NCBI GenBank assembly: GCA_004353515.1
Contig: SMNZ01000002.1
Location: forward strand, 496,001-560,000
DNA: 64,000 bases
From: Alteromonadaceae bacterium M269
GTDB taxonomy: Bacteria; Pseudomonadota; Gammaproteobacteria; Enterobacterales; Alteromonadaceae
Direction: 5' to 3'
This document shows, one piece after another, positions 53,170 through 64,000 of the stretch. The notes below the pieces were generated by a model. The model was given only the letters and a program-made list of their open reading frames with translations. It had not been told where the DNA came from and ran no database searches. Both the position numbers and the translations under genes were made by a program. The stretch's first letter is position 1; each line of letters begins with the position of its first letter.

Positions 53170-53918
53170 GTCAGGAAAATCGTTTTATAGAAACGCAACT
53201 CGCTTTCATTCGCCACATCAAAGACCCCGAGACTAACCCTTTACCAGAAGGTGTTGAAGATAGGCGGATGAATATCTACAGAGATCTGTTCTTCAACAAT
53301 GTTAAAGGCTTCCTTTCCAACGCGTTCCCAGTGTTAGAGCTAATGTATTCTGAAGACGATTGGCAGAAGTTGGCGAGAACTTTCTTCTCTAAGCACAAGT
53401 CACAGTCCCCTTATTTCGTGGATATTAGCAAAGAGTTTATAGAATTCTTGAGTAATGATTACGAAATGAGTGATATAGATCCCCCTTTTATGTTGGAACT
53501 TGCACATTATGAATGGTTGGAGCTATCGGTTAATGTACGCAAAGAGTCGCGTATCCAAAGGTACTGGCGAGAGAGTGATGGAATAGCGAAAGTGACGTTG
53601 TCTGAGCTTGCAACTTTGGCGAGTTATAGGTTCCCGGTACATCTGATTGGAGAGGATTACAAGCCTGAAGAGCCAGGTGACGATTACGTTCACTTAGTTG
53701 TTTATCGAAATACAGACAATGAAGTCAATTTTTCGTTACTAAATGTCGCTACAGTTCAAATGTTGTCGTTGCTTTCTGAGCGTTCCATGTCTATTGATGA
53801 AATAGCAGAGGAGATGCATAAAGCTATGCCGCAAGTCGACAAAAGCGTTATTGCTGCTGGCGCTGAAAGTACAATTAAGTCGTTACTTAACCAACAAGTG
53901 TTGTGCCTTGATAACTAA
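53166..53918 (+). CDS. DUF2063 family MNIO partner protein (BufC/HvfC type)
   Basis: A 250-residue protein with the DUF2063 N-terminal domain (FIRHIKDPETNPLPEGVEDRRMNIYRDLFFNNVKGFLSNAFPVLELMYSEDDW) and a C-terminal domain. It is the usual partner of DUF692 enzymes in bufferin and HvfABC loci, where it acts as a precursor-recognition subunit. Translationally coupled to the DUF692 gene by a 4-nt overlap. No DoxX-like (BufD/HvfD) gene follows. Confidence 0.9.
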   Translation: MSQENRFIETQLAFIRHIKDPETNPLPEGVEDRRMNIYRDLFFNNVKGFLSNAFPVLELMYSEDDWQKLARTFFSKHKSQSPYFVDISKEFIEFLSNDYEMSDIDPPFMLELAHYEWLELSVNVRKESRIQRYWRESDGIAKVTLSELATLASYRFPVHLIGEDYKPEEPGDDYVHLVVYRNTDNEVNFSLLNVATVQMLSLLSERSMSIDEIAEEMHKAMPQVDKSVIAAGAESTIKSLLNQQVLCLDN

Positions 53919-54148
53919 TTTAGTTATTTAGGCATAGCTCCTAGCTTATGCAGAATTAAGCGTATTAATGACACGCTGAGCCATCACAAAGCTTTTCGTT
54001 GCTATACCCAAATAGACTTCACTTCATTATTATCGAATTGCCAATTTTTAAAATATACTTTAACAGCCTATGAATGTTATTGGCTTTCCTTTAACATTCG
54101 CCCATTAGTTTTAAGGGCTGAAAGCTCTATCTTTTTTGGAGAACAATC

Positions 54149-54268
54149 ATGCAATCAGAGCAACATGATCCTTTTAGTGTAAAACACTTACTTGTATCAC
54201 TTGCAGTATTAGTGGCTTTACCTCTTCTACATGTTATTGCTGGATGGGCTACATTTTATTTTCGCTAA
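54149..54268 (+). CDS. Small membrane protein, 39 residues
   Basis: MQSEQHDPFSVKHLLVSLAVLVALPLLHVIAGWATFYFR: a charged N-terminus, a single hydrophobic stretch of about 25 residues and a short C-terminus. GGAG at about 54138 is a good ribosome-binding site. It lies between the bufferin-like cluster and apt. I do not recognise the family. It is not the four-helix DoxX protein common in such clusters, so the association may be only positional. Confidence 0.6.
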   Translation: MQSEQHDPFSVKHLLVSLAVLVALPLLHVIAGWATFYFR

Positions 54269-54298
54269 GGAAAATTTGCTGAGAAAGGAAGGGTTACT

Positions 54299-54835
54299 TT
54301 GTCTCAAGAGTATTTAAAATCTACTATCCGAACAATTCCTGATTACCCTAAAAAAGGGATAATGTTTCGTGATGTAACTACCCTTATGCAGGATGCTAAA
54401 GCGTTGTCTATAGCCGTCGATATGCTCGCTGAGCAGTACCAAAGGCATACTTTTGATAAGATAGCTGGTGCTGAAGCCAGAGGGTTTATTTTTGGCACTG
54501 CTTTAGCGCTTAAATTAGGTGTTGGCTTTGTTCCTTTAAGAAAGCCAAACAAACTCCCTGGTAAAGTGATTAAAGAAACCTACCAACTTGAATATGGTGA
54601 AAGCTCTCTCGAAGCTCATATCGATGCCATTCAACCCGGGGAAAAAGTATTGTTGGTTGACGACCTTTTGGCAACCGGTGGAACAATGCTAGCATCTGCA
54701 TCACTTATTCGTAGACTAAAAGGTGTTGTTGAGGACGCATGCTTTATCGTTTCTTTGACTGATTTGCCGGGAGAATCTCGACTGCAAGGTGAAGGCATCA
54801 ATTGTTTCTCCTTATGCCAGTATGAAGGTGAATAA
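54299..54835 (+). CDS. apt: Adenine phosphoribosyltransferase
   Basis: A 178-residue purine-salvage enzyme converting adenine and PRPP to AMP. The family fold is clear: YPKKGIMFRDVTTLMQD, EARGFIFGTALA and the PRPP-binding signature VLLVDDLLATGGTM. It starts at TTG 54299 with a purine-rich AAGGAAGGG upstream. It precedes dnaX by 6 nt, as in E. coli apt-dnaX. Confidence 0.96.
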   Translation: MSQEYLKSTIRTIPDYPKKGIMFRDVTTLMQDAKALSIAVDMLAEQYQRHTFDKIAGAEARGFIFGTALALKLGVGFVPLRKPNKLPGKVIKETYQLEYGESSLEAHIDAIQPGEKVLLVDDLLATGGTMLASASLIRRLKGVVEDACFIVSLTDLPGESRLQGEGINCFSLCQYEGE

Positions 54836-54841
54836 AGACTA

Positions 54842-57277
<2,436 letters not shown>

Positions 57278-57328
57278 TAGAAATAGAGTACCGACTCGAA
57301 GAGTCAAAAATTTTTAGGAGTTAGAATC

Positions 57329-57655
57329 ATGTTTAAAGGTGGTATGGGTAATATCATGAAGCAAGCGCAACAAATGCAGGAGCGCATGCAGCAAACTCAA
57401 GAAGAACTTGCTAGCTTAGAGGTTACCGGTCAGTCAGGTGCTGGAATGGTCAAGGTCACAATGACGTGTAACCACAATGTGAGACGTGTTGAAATTGATG
57501 AGAGCCTTATGCAAGACGATAAGGAAATGATTGAAGATTTAGTTGCAGCTGCGATTAATGACACTGTTCGCAAAATACAAGAAACAAGCAAAGAGAAAAT
57601 GTCAGATGTAACTGGCGGAATGCCGTTACCTCCTGGTTTTAAAATGCCTTTTTAA
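57329..57655 (+). CDS. ybaB: YbaB/EbfC nucleoid-associated protein
   Basis: A 108-residue DNA-binding protein with the Met- and Gln-rich N-terminal helix ([27 protein letters not shown]) and a conserved beta-region ([17 protein letters not shown]). It is between dnaX and recR as in E. coli. It may shape the nucleoid and influence transcription or repair; the precise function is uncertain. Confidence 0.95.
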   Translation: MFKGGMGNIMKQAQQMQERMQQTQEELASLEVTGQSGAGMVKVTMTCNHNVRRVEIDESLMQDDKEMIEDLVAAAINDTVRKIQETSKEKMSDVTGGMPLPPGFKMPF

Positions 57656-57677
57656 GTGACGAAGAACCGAATAACCC

Positions 57678-58277
57678 ATGAAGTTTAGTCCCTTAATAGA
57701 TGGCCTCATCTCTTCACTCAAAGTATTGCCTGGCGTAGGAGCTAAGTCTGCGCAACGAATGGCGTTTCAATTACTCGAAAGAAATAGAGAGGGCGCTCTT
57801 AAGTTAAGTGAGGCATTGCACGATGCTATGCAACACGTAAAGCATTGCCAGCGTTGTCGCACATTCACCGAGCAGAGCATATGCGATATTTGCAGCAATC
57901 CTAAAAGACAGGAGTCTGGGATTTTATGTATCGTCGAGTCACCACAAGATGTGATTGCCATAGAGCAAACAGCGGAATTTAGTGGTCGATATTTTGTTTT
58001 GATGGGACATTTGTCTCCCATTGATGGTATTGGGCCTTCTGATCTTGGTTTAGATAAGTTATTAGACATTCTCAGTAAAGAAAGTGTTGAAGAAGTGATT
58101 CTAGCCACCAACCCAACGGTGGAAGGGGAAGCAACTGCTCATTACATTGCCCAAATGTGTAAGGATAACAATGTTAGTGCAACGAGAATCGCGCACGGAG
58201 TGCCCGTAGGGGGAGAACTAGAGTTTATCGATGGTTCTACGTTAACTCATGCATTTAGCGGGCGTAGACAGCTCTGA
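57678..58277 (+). CDS. recR: Recombination mediator protein RecR
   Basis: A 199-residue DNA-repair protein that forms clamp rings with RecO/RecF to load RecA at gaps. An N-terminal HhH ([13 protein letters not shown]), a Cys4 zinc finger ([16 protein letters not shown]) and a Toprim domain ([18 protein letters not shown] and [16 protein letters not shown]) follow in order. It is 22 nt after ybaB and belongs to the dnaX-ybaB-recR operon. Confidence 0.97.
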   Translation: MKFSPLIDGLISSLKVLPGVGAKSAQRMAFQLLERNREGALKLSEALHDAMQHVKHCQRCRTFTEQSICDICSNPKRQESGILCIVESPQDVIAIEQTAEFSGRYFVLMGHLSPIDGIGPSDLGLDKLLDILSKESVEEVILATNPTVEGEATAHYIAQMCKDNNVSATRIAHGVPVGGELEFIDGSTLTHAFSGRRQL

Positions 58278-58372
58278 GTAGCTTATTCTGGGATTATACG
58301 CCCGCCCCAATCAATAATTAGTGTTAAATACTGTCTTGTGTAGCTTATTTCCCAACAAAATTAATTTTTTTG

Positions 58373-58400
58373 CTTGAAAATAAGCTAGCCGCCCTTATCT
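58373..58400 (+). promoter_or_regulatory. Sigma-32 promoter of htpG
   Basis: CTTGAAA (58373-58379) is a perfect sigma-32 -35 box; CCCTTATCT (58392-58400) is a fair -10 match (CCCCATnT) after 12-13 nt. The htpG start is about 40 nt downstream. htpG is a classical RpoH target. Confidence 0.68.
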
Positions 58401-58442
58401 CCTTATCCAATTGTGTGAACCCTAATCAGGAGACTTGTGGTT

Positions 58443-60365
58443 ATGGCTGAAACAGCCCAAAAAGAAACTCTCGGATTCCAAACGGAAGTTAAGAAACTTC
58501 TGAAGTTAATGATCCATTCACTGTATTCCAATAAAGAAATCTTTCTACGCGAGCTTGTTTCAAATGCAGCTGATGCATCTGATAAGTTGCGCTTTAAAGC
58601 TCTTTCAGACAATAGTTTGTATGAAGGTGACGGTGAATTAAGAGTTCGTCTATCTGTTGATAAAGATGCTGGAACTCTCACTATTTCAGATAACGGAATA
58701 GGGATGAATCGTGATCAAGTTATTGAAAATTTGGGAACGATAGCTAAATCTGGTACTTCTGAGTTTTTCGAAAAGCTTTCTGGTGATGAAGCGAAAGACT
58801 CACAATTGATTGGTCAATTTGGTGTTGGTTTTTACTCTGCTTTCATCGTTGCTGATAAGGTGACTGTGAGAAGCCGTGCTGCTGGTGATGATGCTTCAAA
58901 TGGCGTGCAATGGGAGTCTCATGGCGAAGGTGAGTTTGATGTTGAGCAGATCGAAAAGGCTGAACGTGGAACAGATATCATTCTTCATTTAAGAGAAGAT
59001 GAAAGTGAGTTTTTAAATGACTGGCAGCTTAAAACTGTTGTCAGTAAATACTCTGACCATATAAGTATCCCTGTTGAAATGTGGACAGCACCTACAGAAG
59101 AAACAGAAGATGCTGATGGCAACAAAGTTGCTGGTGAGCCAGGCAAGTGGGAATCAGTTAATAAAGCGACCGCTCTTTGGAATCGTGATAAATCAGATAT
59201 CAGCGATGACGAGTATAAAGAATTTTATAAGCATATCTCTCACGACTTTGCTGATCCTTTGCTTTGGTCTCATAACAAAGTCGAAGGTAAGACTGAGTAC
59301 ACGAGCTTGCTTTATATTCCTGCTAAAGCGCCGTTTGATATGTGGAACCGCGATCAAAGTCACGGACTAAAACTCTTCGTTCAGCGTGTTTTCATTATGG
59401 ATGACGCAGAGCAATTTATGCCAACTTACTTGCGTTTCGTAAAAGGTTTGCTCGACTCAAATGATTTACCGTTGAATGTCTCACGTGAAATATTGCAGGA
59501 CAACAAGATCACGCAGGCTATGCGCCAAGGTTGTACTAAGCGTGTGCTTTCGATGCTCGATAAATTAGCGTCTAAAGATGCAGAAAAATATCAGAGCTTC
59601 TGGAATGAATTTGGTGGTGTCTTAAAAGAAGGTCCTGCTGAAGATTTCTCTAACAAAGAAAAAATCGGCAAGTTACTTCGTTTTGCTTCTACCAACGGCG
59701 ACAGCAGCATTCAAAATGTCTCTCTTGACGACTATATCGGTCGTATGAAAGAAGGCCAAGAGAAGATCTATTACGTGACAGCTGATAGCTACGAAGCGGC
59801 TAAGAATAGCCCTCACTTGGAAATCTTCCGTAAGAAAGGAATTGAAGTTCTGTTGATGTCTGATCGCATTGATGAGTGGTTAATGTCTCACTTAACAGAG
59901 TACTCTGAGAAACAATTCCAATCTATCGCCCGTGGTGCGCTAGACCTTGGTGACTTGGAAGACGAAGAGAGTAAGAAAGCGCAAGAAGCTGCTGAGAAAG
60001 AAGTTGAAGGTGTTTTAGAGCGTGTTAAAACTGCTCTAGGGGATAAAGTGACAGATGTTAAGTTCACTCACCGCTTAACGGATTCACCTGCTTGTATCGT
60101 TGCTGAAGAGCACGGAATGACAACTCAAATGGCTAAATTGATGGAAGCTGCAGGCCAACCTGTTCCCGAAGTTAAATATCTATTTGAGCTTAACCCTGAG
60201 CATAAATTAGTGAAGCTTCTTTCTGATATGCAAGACGAAGAGCAATTTGGTCAGTGGGCTGAAGTTTTATTTGACCAAGCTGCACTGTCTGAAAAAGGTA
60301 GCTTGAAAGACCCTGCTAGCTTTGTTCAGAAACTAAATACATTATTGATGGATTTGGTTAAGTAA
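58443..60365 (+). CDS. htpG: Molecular chaperone HtpG (Hsp90)
   Basis: About 640 residues of bacterial Hsp90. The N-terminal ATPase (GHKL) has the helix-1 region [46 protein letters not shown] and [11 protein letters not shown]. The middle domain carries the catalytic Arg region ([12 protein letters not shown]), and the C-terminus dimerises. It folds late-stage clients with DnaK. The ATG at 58443 ([13 protein letters not shown]) is preferred over the in-frame GTG at 58437. A strong terminator follows. Heat-shock control is expected from the sigma-32-like promoter. Confidence 0.97.
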   Translation: MAETAQKETLGFQTEVKKLLKLMIHSLYSNKEIFLRELVSNAADASDKLRFKALSDNSLYEGDGELRVRLSVDKDAGTLTISDNGIGMNRDQVIENLGTIAKSGTSEFFEKLSGDEAKDSQLIGQFGVGFYSAFIVADKVTVRSRAAGDDASNGVQWESHGEGEFDVEQIEKAERGTDIILHLREDESEFLNDWQLKTVVSKYSDHISIPVEMWTAPTEETEDADGNKVAGEPGKWESVNKATALWNRDKSDISDDEYKEFYKHISHDFADPLLWSHNKVEGKTEYTSLLYIPAKAPFDMWNRDQSHGLKLFVQRVFIMDDAEQFMPTYLRFVKGLLDSNDLPLNVSREILQDNKITQAMRQGCTKRVLSMLDKLASKDAEKYQSFWNEFGGVLKEGPAEDFSNKEKIGKLLRFASTNGDSSIQNVSLDDYIGRMKEGQEKIYYVTADSYEAAKNSPHLEIFRKKGIEVLLMSDRIDEWLMSHLTEYSEKQFQSIARGALDLGDLEDEESKKAQEAAEKEVEGVLERVKTALGDKVTDVKFTHRLTDSPACIVAEEHGMTTQMAKLMEAAGQPVPEVKYLFELNPEHKLVKLLSDMQDEEQFGQWAEVLFDQAALSEKGSLKDPASFVQKLNTLLMDLVK

Positions 60366-60386
60366 AGACAATTTGTTCGAACTATC

Positions 60387-60412
60387 AAAACGGGCTTAGC
60401 GCCCGTTTTTTT
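60387..60412 (+). terminator. Rho-independent terminator after htpG
   Basis: Stem ACGGGC/GCCCGT with a 5-nt loop, A-T extended, followed by seven Ts. Confidence 0.9.
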
Positions 60413-60610
60413 ATGCTCAAACTTTATAGTTGATAGCGATTATTTCCCAATTATTTGAGAGATATTCTAGCTCTCTTTACGGCGTCTCCAGGGCAAAAGA
60501 GCACTGTTTGAAAAAAATATTGTTTAGCGAACAATAACAGTCCTTAATCTCCTTGTAACATTCATTTTGAATGTGTAAAGTTGCGCTTTTATTCACAAAT
60601 CTAAAGATAA

Positions 60611-61264
<654 letters not shown>

Positions 61265-61287
61265 TTTCTACACACTCTTCTCTAAAA

Positions 61288-61320
61288 GTGGCAAGCTTCA
61301 TCTGAGTTTGCCACCTTATT
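61288..61320 (+). terminator. Probable terminator after adk
   Basis: GTGGCAA/TTGCCAC with a 13-nt loop, then CTTATTTT. Modest stem and imperfect T run. Confidence 0.55.
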
Positions 61321-61394
61321 TTAAAATTTAGTGTTTACAAATCGTACACTTTCTTGCAGCATCACCTCTTTGCAATTAATTATCTTTTGCGAAT

Positions 61395-61784
61395 ATGCAA
61401 TTACAAATCTCACTATTTTACGGAAGTTTGCTAGGTGTTTTTTATATCTACCTAACCTTGTTGGTGCTGAATCAGCGTAACAAGCAAAAGATAGGTTTAG
61501 GAGACGGCGGCGATAAGAAGTTTAATCAGCTAATTAGAGCCCATGCTAACTTTGCAGAATATGTTCCTCTGGCCTTAGTGTTGATCCTAATGGCGGAGGT
61601 TAACCATCTATCTTATTGGGTTATACATGCTGCTGCTTTATGCCTATTATTTGGGCGTTTATTGCATGCGTATGGATTGAGACTTCATGATGGAGCCAGT
61701 TGGCAAAGAGTTGTTGGTACGGCACTAACGCTAGGAGCAATTTTAATTGCTGCTGTTTTAAATTTGACGTCATTTTATATATAG
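61395..61784 (+). CDS. MAPEG family membrane protein
   Basis: A 129-residue integral membrane protein with four hydrophobic helices and the MAPEG motif RAHANFAEYVPLAL in its second half, then LLFGRLLHAYGL and a Leu-rich final helix. MAPEG proteins include glutathione- and eicosanoid-related transferases; bacterial members such as E. coli YecN have unknown roles. No operon partner is apparent. Confidence 0.85.
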   Translation: MQLQISLFYGSLLGVFYIYLTLLVLNQRNKQKIGLGDGGDKKFNQLIRAHANFAEYVPLALVLILMAEVNHLSYWVIHAAALCLLFGRLLHAYGLRLHDGASWQRVVGTALTLGAILIAAVLNLTSFYI

Positions 61785-61854
61785 CAGATACATTATCTCC
61801 TTAGTTTTTAAATTCAAGGAAATGCTTTAAGCCATTTAACTTATACACAGAAAT

Positions 61855-61883
61855 AAAAAACGGCGCATTTAGCGCCGTTTTTT
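61855..61883. terminator. Bidirectional terminator between the MAPEG gene and ibpA
   Basis: AAAAAACGGCGC/GCGCCGTTTTTT with a 5-nt loop and A/T tracts on both flanks. It can stop transcription from both sides and lies between convergent genes. Confidence 0.9.
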
Positions 61884-61907
61884 GTAATTTGATTTTAAAA
61901 AGAAAAC

Positions 61908-62348
61908 TTAGTTTTCATTTTCTATGAGCTTACTGCCAATCTCAATGCTACGAGGTTTTTTGGCTTCTGGGATTAAACGCTCTAAATCGATATGTAAAAG
62001 ACCATTCTCAATATCTGCTGCTAATACTTTAACATGATCGCCTAACTGGAATTTTCGTTCGAAATTTCGTTCAGAAATTCCCTTATGTAGGAACTTTCTT
62101 TCACGCTCTTTTTCAGACTTAGTACCTGTAACTTTTAGCGTGTTTTCCTGAACCTCGATTGATAACTCTGGTTTAGCAAAGCCCGCAACGGCCATAGTAA
62201 TTCTGTACTTGTCTTCAGCAAGTAACTCTATATTGTATGGAGGGTAGCTGTTCTGTTTGTCATTTCTGTTAGCTGCATCTGCTAACGAAGCTAGGTGATC
62301 GAAACCAATGAATGAACGGTAAAGTGGAGATAGATCGATATTGCGCAT
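61908..62348 (-). CDS. ibpA: Small heat-shock protein, IbpA/IbpB family (Hsp20)
   Basis: About 146 residues from the ATG at 62346-62348 (MRNIDLSPLYRSFIGFDHL, the IbpA start; an in-frame ATG at 62352 is also possible but lies inside the thermosensor hairpin). The alpha-crystallin domain shows PPYNIELLAEDKYRITMAVAGFAKPELSIEV, GISERNFERKFQLGDHVKV and GLLHIDLERLIPE. It holds unfolded proteins for refolding by DnaK/ClpB. A sigma-32 promoter and a ROSE-like leader sit directly upstream. Confidence 0.95.
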   Translation of the reverse strand: MRNIDLSPLYRSFIGFDHLASLADAANRNDKQNSYPPYNIELLAEDKYRITMAVAGFAKPELSIEVQENTLKVTGTKSEKERERKFLHKGISERNFERKFQLGDHVKVLAADIENGLLHIDLERLIPEAKKPRSIEIGSKLIENEN

Positions 62349-62351
62349 AGT

Positions 62352-62374
62352 CATATCCTCATTAAAGCAATATG
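62352..62374 (-). promoter_or_regulatory. ROSE-like RNA thermometer hairpin of ibpA
   Basis: In the mRNA, CAUAUU-G-CU pairs with AG-GAUAUG over a 6-nt loop. The conserved bulged G and the UUGCU element oppose the Shine-Dalgarno core GAGGA at 62356-62360, as in ROSE elements that melt at heat-shock temperature. An upstream GTAGTC/GACTAC hairpin (62413-62433) would form the second stem. Confidence 0.75.
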
Positions 62375-62440
62375 TTAAATGTTGTCCCGATAATTCGGCG
62401 ACGGTTTATTTTGTAGTCCCTTATGGCGACTACAATAACT

Positions 62441-62468
62441 ATGTAGGGACAGTATTTAGCTTTTCAAG
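62441..62468 (-). promoter_or_regulatory. Sigma-32 promoter of ibpA
   Basis: On the minus strand CTTGAAA (62462-62468) is a perfect -35 box; CCCTACAT (62441-62448) is the -10, 13 nt away. The leader is about 85 nt long. Confidence 0.82.
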
Positions 62469-62684
62469 AAAAAAATTAAAATTTTTTGTTTTTTAATTTA
62501 TCGGGCTGTTAAGCATTCTTATTTTTAAGCCGACATAGAGGGTATGTCATTACTTTTAACGGCTAATAGTTTGCGAATTCTGTATTAGGCTTCTAGAGTA
62601 TTATTGTTAATTTGTTTCAATATCATGGCGGACATACGCGATTAAATAATAATTCGTTAACGCAATGTATTAACGAGAGGTAGC

Positions 62685-63077
62685 ATGCAAGGAAATAGGG
62701 AGCTTAAGTATCTGCTAGAGAATATGGAACCTGTTCTCGAAAAAGAAAATTACGTTTTCTGTACTGTTCCAGGAGGTCACTATGGGGCGTTCGCTGCTCT
62801 TCAGCCCATAGCATCATTTCAAGAAAAAGAAGGTCTGACTATTGTCTTGTTGCAATGTCAGGCTGATATTATGGATCTGACTTACCACGGTGTGTTTCGT
62901 TGCATATCCTTGAGAATACATAGCAGCTTAGATGCTGTCGGTTTGACAGCGGCAGTATCTGGTGTTCTCGCGAAAGCAGGGATTAGTGCTAATGTAATTG
63001 CTGCATATTTTCATGACCATATATTTGTTCCTCAAGAACGAGCAGAGGACGCCCTAGCTCTGTTAGAGGCAATGTAG
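62685..63077 (+). CDS. ACT domain-containing protein
   Basis: A 130-residue cytoplasmic protein with two ACT-like halves: an N-terminal VFCTVPGGHYGAFAALQPIASFQEKEGLTIVL segment and a C-terminal FRCISLRIHSSLDAVGLTAAVSGVLAKAGISANVIAAYFHDHIFVP. This matches the small ACT_3/ACT_7 proteins found as single genes in many bacteria; they probably bind amino acids. The specific ligand and role are unknown. It stands alone, divergent from ibpA. Confidence 0.85.
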   Translation: MQGNRELKYLLENMEPVLEKENYVFCTVPGGHYGAFAALQPIASFQEKEGLTIVLLQCQADIMDLTYHGVFRCISLRIHSSLDAVGLTAAVSGVLAKAGISANVIAAYFHDHIFVPQERAEDALALLEAM

Positions 63078-63212
63078 AGGTAAGAGAGCTATATATCCCC
63101 GCCATCATTGAAAATACCATTCGTAAGCCGAGAAGTTTCATCACAACTGCTTGCAACCTGGATATATTTCCAATGATTTTGAGGATAACTTGTTGTCTAT
63201 AACCTAAGTACT

Positions 63213-64000
63213 TTAAAGAGCTGACTCGACGGCTTCGCCATTTATTTTATAAACAACGCCGCCTTTCATCACCATATCAACGCCTTGCAGCAGGTTGATG
63301 TACTTCAATACATCACCTTTAACCGCGATGATATCAGCTAGTTTCCCTTTGGAGATTGTGCCTGTTTTATCGCTAACGCCCATCATCACTGACGGCCAGT
63401 AAGTCGCTGCACGAATAGTATCCATGGTATCTATGCCCATTTCATCACGCCATACAGCAAGTTCGTTCCACGTACTTTGACAATGGAATTTGGTTGGTAT
63501 GCCACTATCTGTGCCTACAAGAAATACCACACCAGATTCTTTGAGTTGCTGGATTTTGCGCTTCAACGTTGGCTTTCTGAGAGGCGTTAGTTGCATATAT
63601 GCAAGCTGCCCGGGGTTTTCTAACGATTGCTTAATATCTGCTATCGTGTCCTCTTTCAGACCTCTATGCCAACACTTACTATCGAGCTTTTCTGGATTCG
63701 CAACTGTATTTTCATAGTTCCATAAACCTTCTACAGTGGGTGTCCAATACAAGGGACCTCCTGCGATTCTACCCGTAGCCGTTCTTTCTTTAAGTAATCG
63801 CATGATGTCTTCTGGATATTCCGGCGCTGTTGTTAAGCCTGTATGTTCAAAGTTGTCTACTCCAATTTCCAAACCTCTGCGGATTTCATCTGGTCTATGG
63901 GAATGAGCTACAACCTTTAAATTGTATTTATGTGCTTCATCAACAACAGTTTGAGCAACCTCTAACGTCATTTTATCGTGGTCGATGAGCTTAATGATAT
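63213..64000 (-). CDS. Amidohydrolase family protein, partial (N-terminus outside window)
   Basis: About 262 C-terminal residues of a metal-dependent amidohydrolase. The metal-binding VVAHSHRPDEIRRGLEIGVDNFEHTG region, the metal-ligand Asp in LVGTDSGIP, the ATYWPSVMMGVSDKTGTISKGKLADIIAVKGDVL block and the terminal VDMVMKGGVVYKINGE are typical of imidazolonepropionase-like and related peptidase/dehydratase enzymes. The reading frame is open to the window end, so the N-terminus and first metal ligands are unseen. Substrate unknown. Confidence 0.85.
   Translation of the reverse strand, partial: IIKLIDHDKMTLEVAQTVVDEAHKYNLKVVAHSHRPDEIRRGLEIGVDNFEHTGLTTAPEYPEDIMRLLKERTATGRIAGGPLYWTPTVEGLWNYENTVANPEKLDSKCWHRGLKEDTIADIKQSLENPGQLAYMQLTPLRKPTLKRKIQQLKESGVVFLVGTDSGIPTKFHCQSTWNELAVWRDEMGIDTMDTIRAATYWPSVMMGVSDKTGTISKGKLADIIAVKGDVLKYINLLQGVDMVMKGGVVYKINGEAVESAL

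Noticed and set aside
54149-54268. DoxX-type BufD/HvfD membrane component
   Set aside because: It has one helix and 39 residues; DoxX proteins have about four helices and well over 100 residues.

Overview
The window is A+T-rich chromosomal DNA from a Gram-negative gammaproteobacterium. Two gene orders match the Escherichia coli chromosome almost exactly: tig-clpP-clpX-lon-hupB-ppiD and apt-dnaX-ybaB-recR-htpG-adk. A psp/ycjX/ycjF/tyrR neighbourhood is also conserved. The large TonB-dependent receptors, a TtpC-type Ton system and many amino-acid catabolic genes suggest a marine, protein- or peptide-degrading heterotroph, perhaps near Kangiellaceae or Alteromonadales. That placement is inference from gene content.

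Layout. 1-9.3 kb: a partial metallo-beta-lactamase-fold hydrolase, proS, trmO, a four-gene Gld-type ABC exporter operon, DUF1415 and folD. 9.7-10.2 kb: a Pro-Arg-His-Leu tRNA operon behind a near-consensus promoter. 10.4-19.0 kb: the protein-quality-control block tig, clpP, clpX, lon, hupB, ppiD, with a heat-shock-type promoter before lon. 19.1-29.7 kb: pspF-sapABCDF on the minus strand, divergent from pspABC-ycjX-ycjF, with sigma-54 and IHF sites between them. 29.9-34.9 kb: aromatic and branched-chain amino-acid catabolism (phhA, tyrR, maiA, an Lrp-type regulator and leucine dehydrogenase), with TyrR boxes before phhA and tyrR. 35 kb: 4.5S SRP RNA and a ComFB-family protein.

36-51.6 kb: two large TonB-dependent receptors separated by a decayed IS200/IS605 element. 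A methyltransferase and a TPR/2OG-Fe(II) oxygenase protein follow, then a complete DUF3450-TtpC-ExbB-ExbD-TonB-TPR operon that probably energises such receptors.

51.9-53.9 kb is the most unusual locus. It encodes a secreted precursor with ten EGKCG motifs in 48-bp tandem repeats, followed by a DUF692 (MNIO) enzyme and a DUF2063 partner. This is a bufferin/HvfABC-like copper-related RiPP system. 54.1-61.8 kb: a 39-residue membrane protein, apt, dnaX (with an A9 slippage site and a CAACAG repeat), ybaB, recR, htpG, adk and a MAPEG protein. 61.9-64 kb: a small heat-shock protein gene on the minus strand with a sigma-32 promoter and a convincing ROSE-like RNA thermometer, an ACT-domain protein and a partial amidohydrolase.
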